From Aphelocoma coerulescens (lineage: Eukaryota; Chordata; Aves; Passeriformes; Corvidae), in the NCBI RefSeq assembly GCF_041296385.1, contig NC_091033.1, forward strand, positions 15,582,501-15,646,500: a DNA stretch of 64,000 bases. The letters are read 5' to 3'. The notes under the pieces are model-generated. The model did not search any database, was not told the DNA's origin, and was given only the letters and a program-made list of their open reading frames with translations. Each line of letters begins with the position of its first letter. Position 1 is the stretch's first letter. A program made the translations under genes and the position numbers. Below, piece after piece: positions 1-15,000 of the stretch.

Positions 1-3000
1 TATCTGGGTTACCAGCCAGGCAAGACAAGAGCACAAATATTTAGCCTGTCTCAGTCTGTTACACCAAAAAAGCAAGTGTTTGAAGATATTAATTTCTAGA
101 GCTAAATGTCAGAGGTGCCTTCCATTAGGAAAAGGCACAAGGAATCTCTGAAAAAGTCACAGAAGTCTGTGTTTAGTGGTGGTTAGCAGTTAAGCCATGC
201 TGGCCATGCACAGGGTGATGCCAGCACCTCTTGCTGTGCTGCAAGTGTGCTGTGACATCCTCAGGTCGGGTCTGGTCCTGTCCAGGCCTGGGCATGCATC
301 ACACAGAGTGCCATAGCAGGGGAGACATGTGCTGTGTGCAGGATTGAGAGTTGTGTTGGAGTTTTCAAAGCAATGACATTAGTTAGCAATGTTAAGATTT
401 TGGGATAATCACGCATTTAGCCTTTTCCAGCTGCAGCTTTTCTCCCCTTGGTCATCCCTTTGGTTGCTGCCCAGGAAAGCTCCTTGATATTCAGCTTTTT
501 CTGGAGAAATTCAAAGACTGTCATGTGCGAAAAGGTGTTTGGGAGAAACATGGATGTTATGATCCAACCTCATGCAGCTGGAATGAAGCAGCTAGGCCAT
601 TCAAATCTGCCTTGACACCCGTGGCACAGCCTGAGGCAGCTGTTCAGGCACCAGGGCTACTGCACCCCAGCTGTCTTTCACTGGCTGTAGATGTAATATT
701 GCTTCTTTACACACCCTCTCCAGAAAGGCTAGGCTAAGGGCCTCACTGAGCAGTACCAGGCTTCTTTATCCTCACAGCTGTGCAATAAAAATACAGAAGT
801 GTGTGAGCAGTCTTCAGCCTTAGTGCAGCTATTTGCGAGCACAGAGTTCTTGTCATAGGTATGTGGGCATGGATTTGGGCTCTCAGTGATGAAGAATTAG
901 TAGGACAGCTCTTCCTACAAAGAACTTGATTGCATTTACTTGAACCAGCTGATTGAAGACAGGGACCAGCCTTTGGGGAGGTGTGTGGCACAGGTGTTTG
1001 TGTTTTCTACGATAACGTGACCCTGTGGCTGCACAGAGGCAGAATTGAGCCGCTCGCAGCAGGCTTGGAGGCTTAATTAGGCTTCTAGTGTTCTGTAAAG
1101 TTCATTTCACTGCTCGGTGGAGGACAGTTTAGGATAAGCATAATAGGATTACTGCTGCTATATACAGCTGCCTAAGCCAGGAAGCCCTCGTAATGGGCCT
1201 TTACCCAGTAGGAAAATCTTTTCAGAGGATGCTTTTTATAACCCGCAGTTACGCACTCAGTGAATGCTGGGAAAAGGAATCCTGCCTTCTGCAGGTTTTC
1301 AGGAGCCAGCCCAGGTGAGCCTTTGGAACAGCACATGTTCCATCATGCCAGGGGGCTGGGGTGTGCCACTGACAGCGACAGTCAGTATTTGCTGTCCTGT
1401 GGAACATCTTTCCTTGCAAGCGCTTCCCCTGACATAATCCTGGGACTAAAGTCCGGGTGCGTTGGGCCAGGTGAACCCGAGGTCAGCAGGCAGCAGCGAT
1501 GCTGGTTTATCCCCCCGGCCTTCTTGCAGGAATTCCAGGATGCAGCAGGTCCCAAGGCGAGAGCAGGGCTGTGTCCCGTGAACGGGCAGTTCATCAGCGC
1601 GTCTTGTGAGCAGCAGACAGGAGTCTTGGGCGCTGCCTACGAGAGCCAGAGCCCTGCCGGGTCCCTCGGAGCCGGGCTGAGCCTTGGTCACTAACGGGGA
1701 ACAGCCACAAACCCTGGTGGCTGTCGGGGCACAGGGAGGAGCGAGCTGCACCACAAACAAGAGGGAGTTTGAAAAGCACCCAGTCCTGAGCTCTCTCTCA
1801 GGCTGTCCCAAGTGCTCCGTAAGGAATTTCTGCCTGGCAAGGCCACGCTGGGATCCGCTCCCGCTCTGAGCAAGGAGCTTCTTCCCACTGGCTCCAGTCA
1901 CTACGGCATTTTCATGCTGTATTTAATCAATGCTGTATTTTTTTTAACACAGAGGTGATCTGTGCTTTTTTTTAGAGGAGGAGGCAGTTGGCAGAGCTGT
2001 CGGGAGCACCTTGGATAGCCGGGGACATCATGTGGCTGGGCTGGGAGCAGAGCCCCGGCACAGCCCCGAGCGCACGGGCCGGTGCCCACTGCTCTGCAGC
2101 CGCACCGATCTCTCAGGCTCCCCTGGCTCTGGAGGGCAGCACCCCTCTGGGATTCTTTTACATCCCCCGAGGAGCAGAGGCAGAGCTCAGCTCTCAGCAA
2201 ATACTCCCACTGATGCTGCTCCCAACAAGGCTGCTTTTCTTATCTTTGCCTTTTCTCCAGCGGCAGTTAATTCACAGATAAAACAATCGGTGCTTATACA
2301 CACACAGACGCATAGGAGCTAGTCTTAATCTTTCCAGATCCCTTAATATACCTTATGTATACAGTTTGGAACTTGTAGATTTAGCAAGATAGATTGATTT
2401 CATGCACTATCTCAATGGAAAATGACATTAGTAACTACGTTCTTATATTATTTTTTCCCGTGTCTGAGCTGCTTCAGAGCACTGACCTGTGGTCTGTCTG
2501 CCCAGGGCACAGCAGCACTGAGGGCAGACCAAGTCCCCTGACTGTGTCTGGTGCTATTGTCTGGATTATATAAAGCCTAAGATGTGGTACAGCCTTAGGA
2601 GAATTCAGCCAAATTACTGCAGATTGAGCATATGTTATAAGCAATCAGTTGGAATCAGTTGTAGTTATTTTTCACAACTCCCCCAAAATGGAGAAAATGG
2701 ATGAGAATTGAGTGGGTCATGTGGATTGACAGGGGAAGCTGCTATGACAGTTTGAGACAGATGACTCAGGGTTTTTGCTTTACGGTTTTCTGCATTTCAC
2801 CACCAGGAATTTCCAAGGGGTTCTCCTGTAGGAGCAGGCAGGCAAAAATACAGACTTGCCTCATTAGCCATCCCATAGTAAACCTTGCTCCTGTCCCTGA
2901 GTCCTCTCCTCCTCAGCATTCCTGCCCTCACCTTGAGGAGCTGGTGTTTTTTGGGAGCGCACAGTGCTCCCATCATGTTTGGGGGCCCGAGGAGCTGTCA

Positions 3001-6000
3001 CTTGGCTCTCTTGCTGAGCAGTGCCCAGCCTGGTGGGGAGCAGATGTCTCATCCCAGCCTCAGTACCACCGTGCCCGTCGGCATCGCCGATGGTGTGACC
3101 TAGGAGCTTGTCTGCACACAGATGTCACAGCCAGAGGTGGGAGTTGGGGTTACCCTCTGCACGGAGGGATTTCACTTTGCAGAGCAGCTGAGTTTGCTTT
3201 CGGAGCTGCCTTGCAGGGAGTGGCCAGCACGAGCCCTGCGCTCCGGCAAACCAGGGCTGCTGCTCCCAGTGCCACACCGAGGTGCCACACCGAGATGTCT
3301 CAGGGTGTCCGGTTCCCCTTTCCTTGTGGGGTTCAGCGATGCTGGTTTATCTTGCAGAGCCCTGGCAAGGTTGTTGCATGAGACAGCCTCACCCCAGAGC
3401 TGCAGAGCCAGCTGTGTTTGGATACAGGCATTTACATCTCCAGTCACGATGCTGTGACTTTACTACCAAGCATAGCCTTCTATGTTTGTTGCCTTTGCCT
3501 TCAGAGGAAAAAATGTTTCCACTGCATAAATCAAGCTATGATCAACCCGGGCTATTGTTTTGTCTATGTTTTTATGTCCCTTTTAATATACATGTCAACT
3601 CTGCCATGTCCCATCTGTTAGAAAATGCCTGGATTTACACATTACCCCATTAGTCTTACTGCCTATCCAGCACTTTTTCCATTTTACAGTCTCATCACTC
3701 CTTTTACATCACTGATTAAATCATTTGCTTAGGTCATTAGCAATGAGGCTTAGTGTTTTTATACTCCTGGCTCCATAGGAGAGAGGGCTGAGAAAGGGGG
3801 AATAAGTCAACTTTTAAGCCTCAAGCTGGGAATGTCAGAATAGAGAACACAAGGAGCATATATTTTATGGTGGCACTGGCGCAAGCAACACAGCAGAGCA
3901 GTGGCTTTGTCTCAAGAAACATTGTGCAGAGCAGTTTCTGTGTTTATTTTTTGGAGCATCCTGAACTGGGAAAAGAAGAAGCCCAGAAAGCTCCCCCAGC
4001 AAGCAGACATACTTGGCTCTTCTGAAGCCGTTTCCTGTGAAAATGTGGTTCGGGCTCGTGCCCCGTGTGGGGGCACAGCTCCGGAGCAGGGGGTGCACAG
4101 GGAACCCGGGGCAGCCCCGCCGCTCAGAGCGCAGGCTTCCCGAGGTTTGATTGCACTGCTGCGGTGTCACCCGCCGGGGCTGCCGTAACCACAGCTCCAG
4201 CAGCTGCCTGTGCACGCTGGGATTTTTGTGGGGGTATAATTTAACCCAAAGCTTTTGCTTGCCATCACAGTATTTTACAGGATTACTTAAAAATATGTTT
4301 AAACTGTTTCAAATTACTGTTTCAGATTGTCCCTCCAAAATGCTTCCCTAACAACTAGGATCACCCTTTTAAATATAGGCATTGAAGCCTTGGCTGGTAT
4401 GTTACCTGGGTACCTATTGGATAGGGGGTTTTCAGGGGACAGTTAAGGACCGCTCAGAGGCAAGAGACTGTAACAGCACCAACCTTTACTGGAACAGCAG
4501 GCAGCTAATAACCCCTTGAAGGCAATGGGAGGAGATCAGCTTGGCTCCCTGCCAGGCTGTTACCAGGTGAGTTCAGCACAGTTTGTTGAAGCCAGGTTGG
4601 TTCCTGGCCTGTGCTCAGGACAGCCACAGGTGCTGCTGGGTCTGCTGGCACCCAGTGCCCTGTGCAGGCAGCGCAGCAGGACCCCACGTGTGCAGAGCCA
4701 GGGACAGGGCAGAGTGACCCAGTGCACGCAGTGACCCCGATGGAGGAGTTCAACTTTCGCTGTATAACAAGGACTGGGGTCTTTCTGTGAAGCCCAGGTC
4801 TTGTGCCACAGACCCTTGTGAAGGCGGGAACAGGGCGGACCGTGGCCAGCTGGGATGTGCACGCTCGTGTGCAACCCTTTCACCTGGCCCCAGCATCGCA
4901 CCCACGCAGGGCAGCCTTTGGCAGTATTTGGCCATAGGACTGCAGCTCAGCTCAGGAGCTCCATGAGGGAGCACAAGAGGTATAAAACCCCTGTGCCACA
5001 GGAGGGAAATCCCAGGGACACTGCACCTGCCTGTAGCAGGAGGAAGGGACTCACGCATTGAGCCACCACCACCTGGAGTCCATCCACTTGGTGCTGGTGC
5101 AGCCCTTCCTTGCCAGAAAAAGAACACTAACAGAGTTATTTTCTTCAGAATAATAAAACAGAGAAACAGTAACAAAGCCAAGAACATTGAGATGGCGACA
5201 GCAAGAGCCTGGCTTAAATACCCCAAAATAACATCTGCCAGAGCCTGATTTCAAAGCAGCAGCTGTTGCCTGGAATAAAACCACAAAACTTTGCAAATGG
5301 TATTAAGAGCGCTAATAGAAAAAGTAACTCTTTAATGAAAGCTTTCGGGTGCACAAATATGGCTCTGTGCATGTGTGATAAAGGATTTCTACAATTTTTA
5401 TAAGGTTAATTAATTAGTATATCTAGCAGGTAAATCCAGTAGGAGACCAGTTGCCCCAGTAACCCACCCTTGGGTCAGCCCTTTGCAGTTGGTCCAGGGG
5501 TTTCTTTGCCTTATTTCTTGTTATGTCTCTTAAGTTCTGGTGGAAAACAAGATGTCCTTGTCAAAAATTCTCTTCTTAAGAATAAGACTAAACGGATCTT
5601 CAAGAAAGTGTTAATAAGGGTTATCTTATTGTGAGAAAAGGCAGGAAAAGTACTAGAAACCATACAATGGTAGATTAAAAATCTACAAGGCTACAAGTGT
5701 ATAAAAAATCTTTAGGTATCACAGCCACTGCACTGCAAACAGAGAGACTTGGTGATAGTTTTTTCTTCAGAAGAATTTTTAACAATAACACATTTTTCCT
5801 TGAGAAACTGTCCAATTCCCTCCAAATTTCCCATTTCTTCTACTTCTTCCACCATCTTCACTTAAAAAGAAATTGGCTGCAATTTTTTTCTGCAAACAGC
5901 AGGTTTAGAAGAGGATACAAGATCCAAGTGGGATTCTGCTGAGCATCTAAACGTGGAGGGAAAAGTCTTGGAAGAGAAAGGTGAGGCCTGTAAGATGCTC

Positions 6001-9000
6001 TCCAGACCCCTTCTTCCAGGCTGCCTTTCACAGGGACTGAGCATGGTCCCACACTAGTTTCAAGCTCATTTCTTAGGGAATTATTTTTTGGTGCAGAGAG
6101 AGGAGGTTTTGCAGAAGGTGGCACTAAGAGGAGACCCCTTACATCCCAAATTCCAATCTTTGAAAATCCTCTGTTTAAGCTAGTTTGGCTCAGGCTGCAG
6201 CAGGAGCATGCCCAGTGCAAGGAGCAAGACTGACGGTCTCCCACTTGTGGGGGTGCAGTGGCACAGGGAGGGGGTCCCACATCCTGCACCCTCGTGCACA
6301 TGGAGCCAAACCCGCCCGGCGTGGCCATCAGTCGCTGCTCTTGGCAGCTGGGGAGAGCAGCCTTTGCTGTCACTTTGACACAGCCACCCTGCTGTTTGTT
6401 GCTGTTTGTGTTAATAATATTTTGGCAATTTTCAAGAGTTGTTTTATTGGAGAGATTTGAAAGGTAAATTGTCAGGAACTCAGTGCTCTCCCATGGAGTA
6501 CTGAAACAATCCAGGAGCATGGCTTTGCCACTAATTTTCTTCCTTTGTATCTTCATTATCTCTCCCTTTGGTAATTGGGATCTTTAGTAGCTTCATGGCT
6601 TAACTGGATTTTGGAGCAAAACCTAGAGGTGTAGAAGGGGATGGATTTGATTAAGACATCTTTAAACAGGACCCATCCCTCCCCCTCCTGCCCTGCTGAC
6701 AGAGCATTTGTGGGTTTTTTATTTGTTTTCCAACAGTGTCACATCTAACACGTGGCAGCTTTAATACAGCCAAGTACCTCTTCACATCTCCAAGAGCACG
6801 GTGTCAGCCAGAATGGCCCAGTTTGTCTGATTTGACATCCAACTTGTCCAAAGCCAGTCAAGTTTAGCTGCTGGAGCAGCAGCTCCACGTCTGGCTTATT
6901 CACCCCAGGAAAGGACGGCCTGTGCCCAGCCTGCCGCCTGCCCAGGAAACAGTGTCTGCTCCTGGTAATGCCGATCTAAGGAACCCCTTCCTAAACAAAT
7001 TCACCGACTGCTCAATAGTCTGATAGAGATGGTTTTGCCCAGAGGATAGCAGAAACCTCATGTCAAAGATTTGAATCTCATGAGACCCTGTAAAACAAGC
7101 TAATTCTCTAGAGTACTGCAGGGAACAGTACATAAGCAGCTTTTAGTTCAGACAAATGTCTTCTGTAAGGCATTTTTACCACTGCATTTTTGCCACCATC
7201 TTTTCTGTGGTTCCCCAGCCAGGCCAGATGAGGTTGGACAGCATGGCACAGAAGTTCAGGGTTCACTGCTCCCATCTTTTTTTTGTCTTGTGCTTTCAGT
7301 GGTGACTGCTGAAAGTTACAGTTTAGGAATTTCCATTCCAGGTGGAAATACTTCATGAACAGGCTGTAATTTTTATGTAAATTACACAACTGCATCTTGG
7401 AACCCTTGAATTTAAGCACAGGAAACGTTGGGGCCAGAGCACAATTGCTGCTCAGTTACAGAACTGAAGCAAGTTTTTGGTGTGTGCCACAGTCCCCAGC
7501 ACCACACTGAGCAGGGGTGCCCCCAGGCACTGGTATTCTTTAAACCTGGCTGGGAAAGTTTGGGTTCCAGCTTATTTCCACTCACCACTGATATGATTAA
7601 ATAATCTCTGCCCTCTGGATTTATTTTTTTTTTAAGTATATGCCTACAATGATCAAAGGATTGTTTCATGTGATGGGGTGAGCAAAAGAAGCTCTCAAGG
7701 TCAAATCTGAAACAGCCTAATGACTCTGGGACTTGGATCTGACCTCCACTAACAGCAATGAGCCAGGAGAAGATGAGCAGCTCAGGAGCTAGAAAATGAA
7801 GCTTTGAAGCCAATAATACCCTCCAGCAGTGAGCAATCAATTGCCAGAGAAATGAGAAAGAGAGAGAGTAAAAAAAAATCAGAGCCTTCAGCCCGGCTGC
7901 AGGAAAGGCAGGGCAATCATAAATAGAGAGCAGCACATTTTTTCCTTCCTCTTGCTTTCCCAGGGGAGAGTGGCCATGGGAACAGACACGCTTTGTGCCC
8001 CATGAAGGGGATGCAGGAGAGAGCAGATTGACACAACCTGCAGCAGGTTAGTTGGGACACATGACTCCAGTGTCACTGCCCTTAGGACTCTTTTTTCTTT
8101 CCAAGAAATAAAGAAAAACAATTAGCCAATATTAGCTGCTCTGATGAGTCTGGTTGTTGGGACCGCCTTGGGGATTGCCAGCTCATTCCATGTAACACAT
8201 GGAGAGAGAGCCCTCAGCTGCCAGGGATGCTCATTCACATCTGTGCCAGATTGCAACCATTGAAAGGTTATTCCTAGATCTCTTGGTAATTCTTATAAAC
8301 TTATTTCCCTGGCATGCTGAGTGGTTTTTCCCTTATCATTTTGCCTTCTTTAAGCAACTCCCAGTTTAGACTGGACTCGTTTTCCCCACTCAGCAGTAGG
8401 TTTCTCCCTGTGCTGGGCTCACCCTGTGTCTCATTTCCAAACCTGCTGAGCAGCTTCCCATCAGGCCAGGTCCAGCAAGTGGCACCAGGTGACTGTCACA
8501 AGTACTATCAGTGAGAGGTGCTGGATACTGCATGCATTGAAAAGCCATGTTTTAATGCCTGCAATGGAGCTGGGATCTTTTGCAAATCCTGCTCTGTTGG
8601 GGATTTTGCCATTTTATGCTGCACTCAGGATGAGGCCAAATGGCAGCGGAGAAATAGGTGCCTGTTTCTGCAAACATGTGGAACATCAGGAGCCCCTGGG
8701 AGCGCTGCTTCCAGCAGGGGGGCTGTGAGGTGACTCCCCCAGCTCAGCAATCAGCACTTCGCAGTAGCGAGAGCCATTCCCCTGCCATGTTCCAGACCCA
8801 GTTCATGTCTGGGCCCCCCTGTGGGCAAGCAGGCATCCGTGGGAAGGGCTCAGCTGCCCTCGGGAAGGTGGGTCTCACCAATTTGCCTTGATGCCAGAGC
8901 AGAGAGCTGAAGCATCTGCCAGAGCTCATTTGGGATAATGCAGCCTGATGGGAGACAGAGCTTTACGCAGCAGCTGAAGGAACGCGGGGAGGCTGAGCCA

Positions 9001-12000
9001 GACCTTGGGCTGCAGGGCAGGGTCTCTCCCGGGTCACGGCCTCTGCGCCCACAGCTCCTGCAGGTGGATGGGACAGCTCTGCAGTGACTGGGACTTGGAC
9101 ACGTCCCAGCCTGGGGGTGTTCAAGGGAACGAGGTATTTTCTGCTGGCCAAGCAGAGCCTGAATTGAAACGTCCAGACCATGCTTGAGCTGCTTCCCTGC
9201 AGTGACCTGGAACCACAGCAGGATGAGTCAGGCAGAGCCCTGCTCTGAGAGGAAAATGAGTCCAGGTGAGGAGTGTCCAGCTGAACTGCAATGACATTTC
9301 AGGCCAGAAACACAAACCAGAAGTGACCTGGCCCCAGGCCACACGCTGTGTGTATTTTGCAAACCCCAAAGCTGTTGCACTCACAGTGTGCTCGATGTGT
9401 GAGGTAACAGGACCATGTGCCTGACAGAAGATCCCGAGTTTCCCAGGACATCAAAACTGCACGTTTCACTGGAATGACAGCTTCTGTCTTTGCCAAACAA
9501 AACTCAGGCTCTTTAATGTGCTTTTCCCCCAGCATGCCATGTTAGTGTGTGTTTGTTTGGCCAACAGTTACTAGGACAGTTGGTAGGATTTTTAAAAAGG
9601 GGGTACTGGGTACTATTATTCATGGATGGAGGTGGGGGTGAGAAAGAAAAACAGTGCTAATGTAGCCAACAAGTTCAAGTAAGGTTCAACTTTGCTATTC
9701 CAAAATCTGCTGCTATGATAATGAGACAGTCCAATCAGCTCAAATTAAGGACTCAGGAAGGCTCAGCCCTTCAGAGAAGTACGTTCATGACAAGATTAAT
9801 TTCTGCCACCCAGTGTATAGTGTGGCACCATCCTATATTAACACAGAAACCCCAAATTAAAAAAAAAAGGTAAGTGAAAAATGCACTAAAACACAGTGAG
9901 GTGTATCATTTCCCTTAATCTTCAGTGCTGCTCTTCACTATTCTCCACTTGGATTAAAATAGGATGTACCACCTGGCACTGTTCAGCTGCCATTTACAGG
10001 AAACCTTTCTCTTCCCCTCGCCTCTCTTCAATAAACCTTCACTGGAAGGCAGCACACCTTCATTTTCCAAACAATTTCAGGTGACTTTTATTAGGGGTAA
10101 GTGCAAAATATCACTAAAAATCAAACAGCAGACCCCCTCCAAGAAACAAAACAAACCCCAGCTCTGCTCCCTATCGAAATGGCCAGTGGGGCTTTGTGTT
10201 TCTTTTTCTTCTGTAAATGCACTTTTCAGGGGAATGAGAGCAGGAAGGGGCTGCTCTGCATGAGGCAGGTGCCGCTGCTGCCCAGGCTGTGCGGTGCCTG
10301 TTGGGAGCACGCTGGGATGCAGGGATATAGGAAAGGCTGTGGTGAGGGCTGGAAAGGCTATGGGAAAGCCAAGGGCTGTCCAAGCAGGTGTTTATCCCTT
10401 CTGCTTTGGAAAGGTTTGTTTTCTGGCCATGTCCAGAAGTTAGCAAGCATGGAGTGAATATTCGCAGACTGCCAGCAATCACTTCAAATTCGAGCATTTT
10501 CTGAGCTCAAATTGAGTTTAAAAAAACCTCAAAACCAACACAACAATAAACAAACAAACAGAAAAAGAGAAAAAAAGAATGAAAAAGAAAAGGCACCCAA
10601 CAAAGAACCAAGTACACATCGTCACAGTTCTGTTTCATCCTCTGTATTTATAGCTGGAATACATCAAAACTTTCATAGTGAGGCAAGATCAAACTCTCTT
10701 ATTGAACTGCTGATGTAGAGCTGCCTTTTCTTTTATGTTCACACAGATTTGCTGTCCACTGGCTCTACTTACTGCTTGCTATGGCCCCATGCTAATATGA
10801 ATGATTAGAGGCCAAGGATTAGCTTTTAGCTGCTTTTCTAAACAGTTTGTATACAGTTATTGCTATTTATTAAATATGTGACATCTAATCCAGTGTTTAG
10901 TGCTTATAAAGGGAAGAACCATCTGTGCTTGAGATTAAAACCCTTCATTCACTTTGTGCCAAAGCTGTCAGCAAGGGTTCCATGCTCTGTAGAGGAAAGC
11001 CTTGGGAACCCTGGCTTGGGAAGGTGGATTCATGTGTGGATGTGTCCCTGCATCAAAGTCCTCTGTCTGACACAGGGTCTGCCTGCCAGACAGGAGGACG
11101 GGTGTGGGCATGATGGAGAGCAGAGAAGCTGACAGGGAAGCAAAAGATTTTAGCAGAATAAAGAACTAAGAACTGAGTGCTTGGAGTGATCCTGCAAGTC
11201 TGTTTCCTACCACCTGCAGGAGCTTCATAAGTATCTTTTGAAAAAAAGAAGAATGTTAGTATTCAATTTCTTTGCAGGGTACTTGAAATGAATAAACAAT
11301 TAACAGCTGTAATCCCTTGTGAGCCCGAGGTTTTCCCATCAGTGCAAGAGATGCCACCAAAGCTCCTCTTACATCAGGCTGTGAGTGTCCAGGCAAACCC
11401 TGGTCAGAGGCTGCACCCCAAGGAGAGCTTATGAGGCAGCAGAAATGTCTCAGCCTAAATTTTATGCCCTTATTCCAGGCATCAGTTAAAAAAAAAAATG
11501 CCCTCTGAAACCCAATGGAGAAGCCCCCACGAGCTGCAGCAGGAGCCCAAGGGCAGCAGCAGCCCCAGGGAGGTGAAGTCAGCCCTCGGGAACAGCCTGG
11601 GGACAGCTGGACACCCAGCTAACAGGACCATGCTGGTATCAGGCACATTAAACGGGCAGAGGGTATTGCCCCTGCCTTTCTGTCTGTAGGGATTTACTGT
11701 TCTTGCAGGCTTCCCTGCCTCTTCAAAACGTCATTAGTGTGGCTGATGCTGGTAGATGGATTTGCTACTTTTCCTAACGCATTTCTGGAAGAAATGTTAA
11801 ACAGGTCATTGTTTTTTTGCAGACAAAACATCACTTGAGCTCTGTTCTAATTTCCTCTCTATGTGGCAACTCAGGATGGTATCAATGACTTGGTAAATCT
11901 CCCTGCAGCAAGACTAATTATGCCTTTTGGTGAGAAAGCAGCAGTAGAACTGGTTTAGTCTTCCAAAAAATTCTACACTATAATACGCAGGACTAATGTG

Positions 12001-15000
12001 CCTCAGATTTGAAAAGAATTAATATCAATTATTCTCATGCATATTCATGAGAAGAAGACTGGTTTAGCAATCAAGCTAATAGTTTTTGCTTAATTACATT
12101 TAGTTGATTTCATGCTATCTTGGCACATTCCTGATTGAATTTAACCATTAAAAAAAAAACCTCCCACAACTACTCCTGCAAACACCAACACTTTGAGCTC
12201 AGCATCCCCTATAAATAGTGTCTGAGGCTGAGCAGACTGCTTTGCATGGTGGGAGTCGATCACGAGCATCGTCTCTCCCTCGTGCAGGGTAAAATCCCGT
12301 AGGCATCTTGAAGAGCTGTTCCCAAGCACTCACCAGTGCTGAGGTGGAAGGCAGTCTTTTTTTTGCTTTATTTTTTTTGCTTTTTCTGAGTCCAAACCTC
12401 TGTCTGCTTGAATGCAAGACAGACAGTGGGAATGGGAGATGCAGCCGAGAGGGGAGCCGCACTCTAGGGGGGAGGGTTTTGGCCAGGCAGGGGTCTGGAG
12501 CCTGGCCCCAGTAACAGCTGCTGCCTCGCTGCCGTGCGGAGACCCAGAGCAGGTGGGATGTTCTGTGCCTGGGAGAGTCACCGTCCGGGTCTGTGTCTTT
12601 AGTTGTCTTACATGGAAGGGCCAGGCTGAGCAGTACCACACTGCCATCCCAACCTCGGTGCTTAAGAGCAGAATTTTGCATGGCACAAAGTGTGGGAATG
12701 TGTAAGCAAGATGAAGACAGGAGAGTCAGCAAGAGGATGGGAAAGAGGGTTGATGGTAGCGGCACTCTCTGGGGAGATCCCAGCTCAGGCTCGAGGATGG
12801 AAGCAAGGTTTGTCTGTGTGGATGTGCAGGGAGGACACACAGGTGGTTTGGGTCTGTCCAGGGCTGTCAGAGCTGGGTGTCTCCCAGTAGTGCTGCTTGC
12901 TGGGATTGCATCATCCCGGGCACAAGGCAAGGCCAGGAGAAAAACGGGAAACTTCAGCTTCCATGTGCCATTCATTTGTTTTCTTTTTTGATTTCCTCCA
13001 TGCTAGCAGCAGCAGAAATAGGACAGATGCTTCCCTCTCATCCTCTCCTGAGAACTGTCACTGCACTGATGTCTAAAGGCAGTGTATGTCTTTCAAGTTT
13101 GCCTTTTCAGTATTTTCATTCATCTATCATTTTCTTCTCCAGCGCACCATTTGCATCTGGGCTTTGCTCTGAAAGAAGACTGACACCATTTATCATTTAA
13201 TGGGGTTTGATAGCTCTCTGACAACTAAACATGTTCTTAAGAGTATTAAAGAGTTTACAGCCAGCTATGCCCGAAGGCGACTTTCTGCCCACTATAGCTT
13301 AGTCAGCAGCAGTTGTAGCTGCAGCTCTCTGGGTGCCTGTAGGCAAACGAAGCATTGACATAGAATCAGCAGAAGTATTGTATCCTCTTTTAAACTAAAT
13401 AGACTTTCTTAACAGATAAACTTACTACAGCTATAATTGAAATCAAATAATTAACCATTATTCAAACTTGGCTTTTCCAGGCAAATGTCAAAATTAAGAT
13501 CTCTCATGTTTCCAAAGCAAAATATAAGTGGCTTTATCTTGATTTTGTTTCTATTAAAGTTATCCTGTGCAACAGTGCTTGCAGAGGAGTGTAGGAGTTT
13601 GCCTTCTTACAGACTGTGCGGGCACCACAGGGAGGTGAGCTGGTGCGTGCAGGGGCCTCTCCAGAGCACAGAGTTCCTGGAGCAGAGGGTTCCCAAGGAC
13701 CCTGTTGGGGCAGCACCCAGAAGTGACATATAAAGTGCCAGGTCAGGGAGAAGCAGAGGTTTATGCTCCACAGGAATCAGTGGGACTTAAGGGTTTTGGA
13801 GATTCAAGGACTTACGTTGCATCTTAACATCCTTCCACGTAAAAAAAAAGCGGATTAAAGGTTCTCTGTACTTCCCTTGCAGCCATATCCCCCACTTTGG
13901 CCTCAACTTGCCATGATGCAAGAAGTGTTACCTTTCATTATGGCCTCACCATATTCTACAAAAAACATCCTGCAAGCCCAGTGGTCATAATCTTGACATC
14001 AGAAGTGACTGTGTTCTGCAAACTCTTTCAGTTTATGAATAAATAGGCATTTTTTAGTGAAGAGATGTTTCCTAAAACAAGCCCCTGTCAATAAATACCA
14101 CAGACATGTATAGCTGCTGTGAGCAGGAGATGTTATTCCTGTGCAGAATCAAGTGGGGAGGAGATTAAGGAACTCTCCATCTGTTTCTGCACTGTGCAGC
14201 ACGTGGGGTATCGCTCAAAATACACTGTGCTCTCTGTTTCTCAGAGCCTGGGGAGACAGAGGCTGGCATAGGCGTGGCAGGATGGAGCTGGACAGTCTGA
14301 CTCAAAGTGTATTGTAGCTTGGGAAAGCAGAGGGGCTGCAGGAAAAAACCCTTAGTAAATGGAGCATATGAATGAAACCTGGTCCTGATGCCAGATTTAT
14401 TCTGCAGGCCTTGATGAAGCTAAAAAAGCACATTAGACAAAACCATTATTGAACTTCTTGATTACATAACAATTTCCTCATCGTATTTCCAAGAATATCA
14501 AATCTATATTCAAACACCCTCCTACTCTCTCCCACACACCACCCCTTCTCCTTGCTATATCAGCTTCATTACTGAGTATGAAGACAGAAAAAGTATAGGG
14601 CACGTTGCCACGAGCAGAGAGATCTCGGATGCTTACCCTGAGATTTTAGAGCCATCTATGGGATTGGGACAGCCAGTTCTCATAAATTTTAATGGCCTTG
14701 AAAGTCTCCTGTCTTATGCCTTTATCTCAGTTAGGGTCTTTAGCAGTGTAAAGAAAATAACCAAGCAATAAGTATCACCAAACCGCAATGCTGGGTTAGT
14801 CCTTGCTACATAAAATTCACCCCTCTCTGTGCCACTGTGGGGTGAACTCACAAACTGCTGCTGCCGAAGAGAGAGATGAGAAACTTCTGAGTAGGCAGGA
14901 GCCCTCTTCCCCCAGGGATGAGCACAGACCTTGCCATCACAAAGGATGAATCTCTGGGGCCAGTCTCACCCAGCAAGCAGGATCAGGCCCTGGGCAGGTG

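Noticed and set aside
1260..1901. Open frames of 144 and 151 codons on opposite strands
   Set aside because: They overlap each other within the KCNB1 intron, have low-complexity composition and lack clear splice partners.
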